64,000 nucleotides of DNA. It comes from Nemophila menziesii (lineage: Eukaryota; Streptophyta; Magnoliopsida; Boraginales; Hydrophyllaceae). Positions 55,311 through 64,000 of this stretch are shown here, piece by piece (the first letter of the stretch is position 1; the number at the start of each line of letters is the position of its first letter). The position numbers and the translations under genes are program-made. The stretch lies in the NCBI GenBank assembly GCA_029959085.1, contig JARWIR010000016.1, positions 5,687,441-5,751,440 of the forward strand. Reading direction: 5' to 3'. The notes beneath the pieces were generated by a model. That model had not been told where the DNA came from. It saw only the letters and a program-made list of their open reading frames with translations, and did not search any database.

Positions 55311-58300
55311 TTAGCCAATTCCCGAAGGAATGGCCTCGTTCTTGATTATTTTAGCTAGCCTACTCGGGTACGTGTCTAAACACGAGCCTAACATGTTGCC
55401 ACTAAGCTTATGCTTGGCTACCTCGTCGGCTAACTTATTCCTACTACGATTTATCCATCGAAAAGTAGGATTAATGTTCTCAGCAACTAAGTGAATACTC
55501 TTAATAATATTACAAATCATGGGTGAAATAATGGAAAACCTATTTTCTAAAGGAAACATCACTTGGTGACAATCGCTCTCAATAATTACATTAGAGTATG
55601 AATTATGTTGAGCTACAAGACAAGCTTTAAGAATCCCCAAAGCTTCTGCCTCCTTTGGACTTTCAGCTGCTATTTCCCATGCTTTGCACTCCAAAACTCT
55701 ACCTGCTGCATCCCTAGAAACACAAGATATTGCACTTTTATTAACTCCAAAAGCTGCATCACAATTAAACTTAATATAATTGATAGGAGGGGGAATCCAT
55801 TTCATACTTTCTTTTCTATTACTTACCCTCGCATTCGAGTTGGTATTATTTACCTCGGTTGCATTATTATTATTCGTAACCAATTCATTATCCTCCATGT
55901 TTATTTTCTTGTTTATATTATCCTTCAGTGATTTTAGTACATCATTAGGATAATTATTGTTTTGATATTCAACCCATTCATTTCTGGCACTTTGTAATAT
56001 TCTTATAGGGTCAATCTTTCTGTTTTTGAATTTAAATGCACATCTTTCCTTCCAAATATGCCAAATTAATGTGCATATTTGTTCCAACAAGAAATTATTA
56101 TTGGTTTTTTCTTCCTTCCCCTTGTTTATGATACTTGCCATCTAAATATCTACTTTAGAAGTAGATTGGTTGCAAGTAAATAGACTAAGGGGTGAAGCAA
56201 ACCAAATATCCCTCGCAAATTCACAATTCAAAAGCATATGTTCATTATTTTCAACTTCTTTATTAGAAATATCACAGATGGGACTTTTGATAACTTTTCT
56301 TTTATATACATTTTCATTAGTAGGAAGGGGTTTTTTAACTACTTTCCATATAAAGTTCTTAATTTTAGGAGCTACTTTTAGTTTCCAAATCATTTTCCAC
56401 ACTGTTTTGTCAACAATATGGGAAGATGATGCTTTTGTTTTGCTTTTACTATTATCATTATCCTCTTTTTTCTGCTTTAGTATTTGGTAGCATTTCTTAA
56501 CCGAGAATTCACCATCTTTATCATGGATCCAGTAGGGAGTGTCATGTCCTCCACTTAGTGTAATGAAAGTATTAAGTATACAATCCACTATTTCACCATT
56601 ATATATATTTTTAACTAGCTCTATATTTGATCTTCTCTCATTATGTATAAAAAGATCATTTACTTTTTTAACATCATATCTATTCGGTTTTACTAATTCA
56701 TCTTGATTAATAATCCATTTATCACTATGCAAATTTATAGTGTAGCCATTTCCTATTTTCTATTTAATATCATTTTTTATATTATCTCTGCCGCTTAGTA
56801 GGCTCTTCCATCCCCGGGATGGTTTACTCCCAAGTCTAGCCTCCATAAAGGTCTCAAGGGGGAAGTATTTTCCTTTAAGTACCTTGTTTAGTAGGGTATT
56901 ATTATTATTGTATATATACCAAGCTTGTTTACTCAATAATGCTAGATTCATGAGGTGTAAATCTCTGAATCCTAACCCACCATAATTTTTACTTTTTGTA
57001 ATAGAATCCCAACTTCCCCAATGAACTTTATTATTGCCTTTACTCCCCCACCAAAAATTCGCAATTTGTGAGGATATAAGATCACAAATTCTTTTAGGGA
57101 TTAAGTATGAAGACATAAAGTAATTTGGCAGACTTTGGAGCACTGATTTAATTAAAATTTCCTTTCCAGCGAGAGTTAAATGTAAGATTTTTCAATTTTC
57201 TATTCTTTTTAAAGTTCTTTCTACTAATAAATTTAGGTCTTTAATTTTGGATCTACCCCATTCTGTTGGTAGCCCCAAGTAATTTCCTAAATTATTAGTA
57301 ATATGCATATTCAGTTTTCTAGCAAGGTTTTTTTGTATAAAATCTGGGGTGTTGGGGCTTAATTTCACCCCACACTTATTTAAGTTTAACTTCATGCCAG
57401 TGACATAATTGTATTTATTAATAACATCATTAAATCCTTCTATTTCCTCTATGTTTGCTTTCATAAAAAATATACTATCATAAGCAAACGGTAAATGAGT
57501 AACTGGAGGGGACATTTTGGCTATTTTTATACCATTCATAATTTCTTGTTCTTTTTTATTATTAATAAGAATTGAGAGCATTTGAGTGATAATACAAAAG
57601 AGGAAAGGCGACAGGGGGTCTCCCTGTCTCAATCCTCTTAGTGGGTTATCAATTTTTATAGGAAAGCCATTAAGCAAATAAGAGTATGTAACTGAATTTA
57701 CACACCTCATAATTTTGCTTATCCACTTAATATTAAAACCCATTTTTTTCATAATTTCTTCCAAAAAATCCCATTCCACATTTTCATAAGCCTTCTGTAT
57801 ATCGGCTTTAATTGTTAAGTAATGAGTCTTAGTTTTCCTTTGTTCTTTAATATAAGAGATTATTTCATGCGCCAACATAGTATTGTCTTGGATGTGCCTT
57901 CCTAGGACAAACGATGATTGATATTCATCAATTATCGCGTTCATCACCGGTTGCAACCTGTTGACAAGTATCTTGGCAATGATTTTATAAATAAAATTAG
58001 AACAACTAATAGGTCTGAAATGTTTTATATTGATAGGTATCGGTATTTTGGGTATAAGGGTTATATACGTGTGGTTAATTTCTTCTAGAGTCCCACCATT
58101 ATACCAAAGTTGTTTATAAGTCTAATCACATCTCCTTTAATAAATTCCCTATATTTTTTAAAAAATATACCAGGAAACCCATCAGGGCCTGGTGCTTTAT
58201 TTAACCCCAAACCATCAATTGCTCTCGTAATATCTTCTATGCGAAGAGGAAGGTTTAAAATATTGTTCATATTTTCAGTGACTATAGGGGTAATTAGATC

Positions 58301-59541
58301 AGCAATTGCTTTAAAATCTCTTTGCCCTACAGTTTTGAAAATATTATTAAAGTAAGAAGTTATTTCTTCTTGAATATCAGTGAAATTATCCACCCATGTT
58401 CCATCCTCTTTAGTGATTCTTTTGATTTTGTTAATTTTTCTTCTTTCTTTTGTAGATTCATGAAAGAAGGAGGTGTTTTTATCCCCTTTTTTTAGCCAAT
58501 GTATTCTTGATCTATTGGCCCAAAAGTCCTCCTCTTTCTTCCAAAGAGTTTCTATTTCTTTGACTATGTAATGATATTCATCCCAATTGGAAGTGTTTGG
58601 ATCATTATAAATCATTTCCGATTTTTCCATTTTATTTTCTATTTGTTTCTTATTGTTCTTAAATTTATTTTTACTCCAGTAGGTCAAAAGCCTACTGCAT
58701 TTCCTCATTTTATTACTCAGTGCTTCCCTAAACATTCCATGTCCAAAATTCTTACTAGCCCAAACTTCTTTAATAATTTCTAAACATTCAGTTTCTTCCA
58801 ACCAGTGATTTTCAAAGTAGAATCTCCTATCCTTATTAATATGATTGTCTTTCGTAATTAAAACTTGAGTAGAATGATCAGATCCTACTGCTGGGAGTAA
58901 AGCTATCCAGGCAGTAGGATATAACAATCCCCAAGTCTTATTACAGAAGCCTCTATCAATTAGTGTTTTAATCATTTCACCGTTGCTTCTTTTATTAGTC
59001 CAAGAGTATTTACACCCTTTGTGTATAATTTCCTCAAGTCTCAGGTGTTTAATAAAACCATTAAATTGTTTCGTATTCTTAGTAAATTGTCTTTCCCCAC
59101 CTTTTTTATCAGATAAGGTTCTTATGTTATTAAAATCTCCTATAAGGTTCCAGGGTTCATTATTCTTAGGGTTGCAACTGCTATATAACTCAAGGCTATT
59201 TTCCTTCATTTTACCAATGGGGGCTCCATATACAAAGGTAGTAAAGATTATGTTATTGCCTTCTATAAGCTTACAGTGTATATGATTGTGACTTTTACTA
59301 ACAATTTCTATTTTAATATCATCTTTAATAAAGATAGCAAGACCCCCACTCAATCCCACGGGTTCAACTGTCTCAATTAGCTTCATATTAATAATTTTTT
59401 CTAATTTCTTAACATTCAAGTATTTATTCTTAGTTTCAGAGAGAAATAATACCTGAGTCTGATATTTCTAACAATATCAGATAGGGTCTGGACTGTCAAG
59501 GAGTTGCCAATTCCTTGACAGTTCCAGGCTGTTTGTATCAT
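55311..59541 (-). pseudogene. LINE2 ORF2: endonuclease, RT, zinc-binding, RNase H
   Basis: ORF2 begins with ATG at 59541 (MIQTAWNCQGIGN), overlapping the ORF1 stop. After a frameshift near 59460 the endonuclease is open at 58085-59419 (GLSGGLAIFIKDD, NLIGDFNNIRT, GSDHSTQVLI). A 1-bp loss near 58115 leads to RT (57192-57956: LRGLRQGDPLSPFLF, and FAYDSIFF where FADD is expected). Stops at 57192, 56760 and 56142 divide it from the thumb (NFWWGSKGN), the zinc-binding region (CDISNKEVENNEHMLLNC, with the second Cys lost) and RNase H (NCDAAFGVNK, KEAEALGILKA, IIESDCHQ, NKLADEVAK). All three stops stand where TGG would fit. Confidence 0.92.
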
Positions 59542-61343
59542 TGATCCATGTGGGGTTGAATAGGGTCAACCCCGCAAACCGCTGTAGTATCTTCATAATT
59601 ATCTTCTTCTCTTGCTTCTTCACCATCTGAGTTATTATCGAGCTCATTCATACCCATATTATCATTCATAACCTTTTCACTTTCACCTTTCATGAGTTCT
59701 CTGCTTTCTTTCTCTTTCTTAACCTTCTCTTCTTTATTTTCCAATCTGAAGTTCCATAGGGTTTTTTGACGTTTGAGATTCACCTCAGTAGCTATATAGT
59801 TTCTGAACCTCACACTCTTAGCTTTAATTGATTGCCGTGATGTGACTTCTTCATATTCTCTCTTGAGTGATTTGTTCTTGTTAAACTGTTCCATTGAGTA
59901 GCAATACTTGAATAGATTTTGGGAATCATTCGAATTGAACATGGGTTTATAGTATGGTTGAGGGGTTTTGTAATTTTCAGACATAGGGTTGGAGGGTGAA
60001 TCATTTTGGTTTTCGATTGAGTTAGAGGGTGAAGGTGTGTTAGGGTTCTTTGTAATTTGGTATTTTTCGATAATTTGATCTGATGGGGTTTGGGTTTGTT
60101 TTGTTATTATATTGGTTGGGTTTATTAGACTTGGGCTGTTGTTAGTAATATTCGGAGAGAATATTACATTTGGGCTTTTTAACTTCGAGTTTGGGCTTTC
60201 ATATGTTCCAAATTGTATTCCCTTCTCTTGGGCCGTTTGGGAGTGAAATTTTGTTAACATTTTAGTTGCCAGCGTGGCTAACTTACTATCTTTCTCATTA
60301 TAATCAGACAAAATTTTGTCCTTCTCTTTCTCTTTCTTATCTCTCCCATTACCACCATATACTCCTCCACCTTCGTCCTTCGATTTTTCCTTTGCCTTAC
60401 CACTACCGCTTCCTTGTCTTTTATGTGTACCACCAATAGTACCAAATTCAAAAATGACACTGTTACTATTAACGCCGTTATTGCTGACGTTACTGGGTTC
60501 ACTCGTTGCCATTCCAACCGAGTTGAGTTTTTGGGGTTCTTGAGGAACTGATTCTTGTATCTTCATAACATTCTTGATAGATTCTTTGTTGTTATTAGCT
60601 TTCTTTGTATCAATAGCAACTTCTCTGAGATAGAATTTTTGTGTTGGCCCTCGATTTGAGATTTTCATCCACGCCCCTAATTTGGGTGAAATTTTAGGGT
60701 TCTTGCAGTTGAGTTCACCATGACCAAATAATCCGCACCCATAACATACTTGCCCTATATTTTCATATTTGAACTTAATCCAGTGAGATTTGAATTCGTT
60801 TTCCTAGTAGTTTATTCCAGCTAATAACGGATTTTTGATATTCCAATCAATTCTTATTCTTGTAGTTGAATTTTCATCAATCTCTAATGATTCTGGTAGT
60901 TCTACTGAGTGCACTTTTCCAAAATAACTAAACATCTTCTCAATGCATTTCTCTGTTAAGAGGTTAGATGGTATACATGTAAGTTGCATCCAGAGTGTAG
61001 TGTTTTGAACTTCTTTTTTAGCTCCATTTTCATACTGATTGATTGCTAAATGCTTGCCTTGAACAGTCCATGGCCTTTGATTCTAGACTTTGTTCTTGTC
61101 TTCCTTAGTACCAAATTTGATAATGTAAGTGTTTTCACCACATCTTTCAACATCAGCTTGTTTCTTAAGTTCCCAATACTTGTTAATATGGTTTTTGATA
61201 AAAATATGATTGAATTTTTCCTTGTGTAGCAGTTTCACAAGAAGTTTGTGTTCATTAACTACTCGATAGATGGAAGCTTCATTAGGAGTTACTACGAGTT
61301 GGTTATTCTTAGCGAGAGGGTGGGAAGAGGCATAAAAATTCAT
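59538..61343 (-). pseudogene. LINE2 ORF1, nucleic-acid-binding protein with two stops
   Basis: One frame of 602 codons from MNFYASSHPLAKNNQLVVTP to ...GVDPIQPHMDQ, interrupted only by TAG at 61083-61085 and TAG at 60804-60806. Residues about 25-190 are a DUF4283-type domain (TPNEASIYRVV, TLWMQLTCIPSNLLTE). A zinc knuckle CYGCGLFGHGELNC (CX2CX4HX4C) lies at residues about 196-209. The C-terminal half is low-complexity and rich in Ser, Asn, Lys and Glu. The final TGA overlaps the ORF2 start as ATGA. Confidence 0.88.
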
Positions 61344-61518
61344 GATGAATTTTTACACAAGGTGGAGAAGAATGCAGAAAAGCAAGGAGAGAGGAGATTT
61401 TGGGTTGGAAATCTAGCGTTTTTTAGACTTTGTTAGGGATAAACACTAGATTGTAGAGGATTCACTTAAGTTATGTAACTTAACTGAGGCTTGCTTTGCG
61501 TTTTAATTGCAGAATTAA

Positions 61519-61552
61519 TGACACTTATACATACATGAACTCTCATTTGACA
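61519..61552. other. 34-bp segment inverted relative to copy 1
   Basis: Reads TGACACTTATACATACATGA and on to TTGACA. It is the reverse complement of 30633-30666 except for one or two bases, with co-linear flanks on both sides. Confidence 0.85.
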
Positions 61553-62995
61553 ATTTAAATGATCACTTTGAGTTTTTTTTTACTACGAAAGTGGCACAAA
61601 AGAAACTAAAAAAACATTAACCTATGCCTAACGTTCTGAATTCGTCCACCAAATCAAAAAAAAATTGTTGTTATTCGAGCGAACTTGAGCGGATCCTTGT
61701 CTAACTTTCGTTGCGAATTTATCCGTTCAACTTTCTAGGAATAAATCTAAAGGTGATAGGCCCAAACTTAACGTCCAATTAATTGATCTTCTTGATGATT
61801 CATCCTTGAATAAATTCAAGGTTATCTGAGATGATTGTCTTGCTTTTATCTAGGCACTCCTTACATATTTTCGTAACTTTAAGAACTACCAGTGCCTCTC
61901 CTTCTAGTATAAAATCACAAAAAACGAGGTTTGCTTCCAGATTTTTGTGAAGTTGCATAATCTCTATCCTTGTTTCTTCTTACTTTTTCTCCCTTACATA
62001 TTTATGTGGCTATTTTACTCCTTGACTAGTCCAGTAAACGCTGAGGGAGAGTTCTGCCACTTATCGTCTATCGATTACTTATTTCAGCTTAGTCATTGCT
62101 CGTGCCACGTGGACGATTCTGGTTTGCTAATCATGCACGGTCAGATGCGGGTGGGTTTAAAAGTTAAACTGCCATACATATCTTACTTGTCGTGTTGTTA
62201 CTGGTTGCCTGGACACAGTCAAGATCAGTGAAAGGGGGTTGGTCAAAGTTTGAATCCCTTTGGTGATGTGTCATGCGGCTGTTGGTGGCTGCTGCAGTGG
62301 AATAGTCAAGTCTTTGAGTGTATCTTCTTGCGCGATGTGGACTTATCCTGGCAGCTAGTCTTGATCCATTTAGTGGGCTAACTTGTTGTGTTTTATTTGT
62401 ATAAGTTAGTAAAATAATATAAAAACTAATACAGAAACAAAATAAAAGTAAATAAATAAATAATTTTACTTGTCGAGACTCGGATTGGATCCAATGTCTT
62501 TAACGTATTTAGGCCACGTACTGGTGTCTTACGTTTGTTGGTTTCAACCTCCAAGATACAACTACAAAACTATTCAAAAGAACTGACACACGAATTCTTA
62601 AGAATTTAAACGAACTTAATAAAGCTGCTTCTTTATGAATCCCTCTTATAATCTTAATACTTACTGTTGTGAAAAACTGAATGAATTAAATGTTCGAAGC
62701 ACATCAGCATTTTTTTTGTGCTTTAGAATTAAAAGAAAATAAAATAAAATAACATACATTATTAAATTTTTTTCTCTTTTGATTTCTTCAAATTACATGA
62801 CTTAGTTTCTCATTCAATTTCAAATAATTTTAACCAAGTGAATATATTGTGTTCATCTTTACAACTGGAATAAACGTATCAATATCCGAACCATTTCTTT
62901 AAATTGAGTCACCGACTATCATCGTAAACATGGTCAACACTTGGGTAGAATCTCATGTGTCCAACATGACTTGCGTTGAAAAATCAACGCCTCTA
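61553..62995. other. Duplicated unit, non-coding part (copy 2)
   Basis: Matches 30667-31571 and 32320-32936 of copy 1. A LINE RNase H fragment on the minus strand occupies about 61670-61920. The uninterrupted hAT target 'gatccatttagtgggc' is at about 62364. No gene is supported. Confidence 0.6.
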
Positions 62996-63195
62996 ATAGG
63001 CCTGCTAGTGTCTCGTGTAACCAAGTTATGGGATGAAGAAACATCATTTTACGTGAAGATCAAACGGGCCATTGAATTCTTCAACATTTGTTAGGCAACG
63101 AGGAGGAATTCTAATGGACTCGCGAATGAGAGGTGAGCTACTGTTGTTATCATTTAAGCAATTAAGCTTGATCCTCTTGAAAACCAACGCTAGAG
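62996..63195 (-). pseudogene. Short coding-like fragment of unknown origin, copy 2
   Basis: The minus strand reads VFKRIKLNCLNDNNSSSPLI and then RESIRIPPRCLTNVEEFNGP, matching the fragment at 35341-35575. One extra T in 'catcattttacgtg' shifts the frame after about 50 codons. Not recognised. Confidence 0.4.
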
Positions 63196-63279
63196 GTAAT
63201 AAAATTTATGCCAACCTCATTTGTTTTACAAAATGACGTGAAGGAATTTATTGCAATATTATTTCTTTCAATATTATTA

Positions 63280-64000
63280 TTGTCAGCAATATTTTCTCTC
63301 AAATGAGGTTTATTTATTTCAAATCACCTCCGCAATAATTTTCCGCCCTCTATATTTCCACAAGCCAATAAAATTCCATCATTTAATTTGCAAATAATTT
63401 TCATTAAGGCCGAAAGAAGAAATTTTGTGGACCAATCCCAAACATCACAAGCTCCAAAAATTCACCATAAAACCATTCAATCCATAACGAGGTATTCTTA
63501 ATCATACCGCGCCATACGATCTTCATGAGCAATGATTTATTTCAAGTTTTAAGATCCTTCAATCCAATGTCTCCTTCAATTTTAGGGATGTAAATTTTGT
63601 TCCCAATCAATAGGCAGAGAATGCTTATTCCAACAAAAGTTTTGACAAATACTAATCACATCATCACGCACATTACATGGAAGAGGAAAAATAGAAGACC
63701 AAAAGCAAATAATACCTTGAAGAATGGACCAAATAAGTTCTAGTCTTCTGGCATAAGATAAACTCGATGATCTCAATCTTTTGCTCAATTTATCTCTAAG
63801 TGGTTGATAATCAATTGATTTCAAATTACAAGATCCAAGAGGAACCTTTAGGTATTTGAAAGGTAACAACCCCTTATCTATTTTGTCTAATTCTTAATCA
63901 TCTCAAACTCTTGTTGGTCTTTAATACCAATATAATATAACTTAGATTTAACCACATTTACACGGATACCCAAACACTCAACAAACTTTTGCATACATTT
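63280..64000 (-). mobile_element. Partial LINE (LINE4), runs off the window
   Basis: The minus strand contains KFVECLGIRVNVVKSKLYY (about 63930-63990), then LPFKYLKVPLGSCNLKSIDY and DKLSKRLRSSSLSYARRLEL (63700-63869), a WSILQGIICFWSSIFPLPCN segment, and further on KIEGDIGLKDLKTWNKSLL (about 63530). This is the C-terminal RT region of plant LINEs, of a different lineage from LINE1-3 (it has YLKVPLG where they have YLGLP or YLGIP). A stop near 63582 interrupts it. The 3' end is near 63290 without a clear tail. Confidence 0.75.

Larger units (their letters stand above)
55266..61491 (-). mobile_element. Full-length L1-type LINE (LINE2) in copy 2
   Basis: 6.2 kb with a poly(A) tail (T run ending at 55272 on the plus strand), ORF1 and ORF2. 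It is flanked by the 13-bp duplication TGCTTTGCGTTTT (55253-55265 and 61492-61504). Copy 1 has this site once, uninterrupted, at about 30606-30618. It is complete at the 5' end, with a leader of about 150 bp before the ORF1 ATG at 61343. It was inserted after the mTERF unit was duplicated. Confidence 0.96.
53048..63273. repeat. Segmental duplication, copy 2 (mTERF unit)
   Basis: Matches 28717-35617 in the same orientation. It contains two insertions absent from copy 1: a MITE-like unit at about 53499-53801 and a full-length LINE at 55266-61491. The mTERF gene here is frameshifted. The net unit length, about 3.7 kb, agrees with copy 1. Confidence 0.92.

Overview
This window reads as nuclear DNA of a flowering plant, most likely a eudicot. 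It is strongly AT-rich. It carries one intron-containing housekeeping gene (cytosolic seryl-tRNA synthetase, nine exons on the minus strand), a plant-type mTERF gene, and a dense nest of plant Copia, Gypsy (Athila-like), LINE, TRIM, hAT-like and MITE insertions. Host genes occupy only a few kilobases. Nothing prokaryotic is present. All calls were made by reading the sequence and protein motifs by eye; nothing was searched against a database.

Layout. 1-9.3 kb: AT-rich intergenic DNA with no gene I can support, holding two small MITE-like inverted-repeat elements, a GA microsatellite, a patch that recurs inverted at 28.3 kb, and a 954-bp hAT-like element with an 8-bp target duplication. 9.3-25.4 kb: one old minus-strand LINE broken by five later insertions (three solo Gypsy LTRs, one 283-bp TRIM, one complete Copia element), each with a 5-bp target duplication. 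25.8-27.7 kb: the seryl-tRNA synthetase gene. 28.7-35.6 kb and 53.0-63.3 kb: two copies of a duplicated unit of about 3.7 kb that carries an mTERF gene. The first mTERF is intact (384 codons); the second has a 1-bp frameshift. The two copies act as each other's empty site: copy 1 gained a hAT-like element and a 5'-truncated LINE, and copy 2 gained a full-length LINE and a MITE-like element. Between the copies lie a Copia remnant (35.6-36.1 kb), an Athila-like Gypsy element that has lost its RT, RNase H and integrase core (36.4-46.3 kb), and a very young, almost intact minus-strand Copia element (46.3-52.8 kb). 63.3-64.0 kb: part of another LINE that runs off the window.

How the parts relate. 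The synthetase charges tRNA-Ser in the cytosol, and the mTERF protein probably acts on organellar nucleic acid. The rest is transposon biology: nested insertions give relative ages, and the duplicated mTERF unit allows several insertions to be polarised without an outgroup. The most unusual items are the deleted Athila derivative, which has kept a separate ORF behind what looks like its own promoter and a palindromic repeat array; a 34-bp micro-inversion between the two mTERF units; and the small TRIM with a tRNA-like segment next to its primer-binding site.
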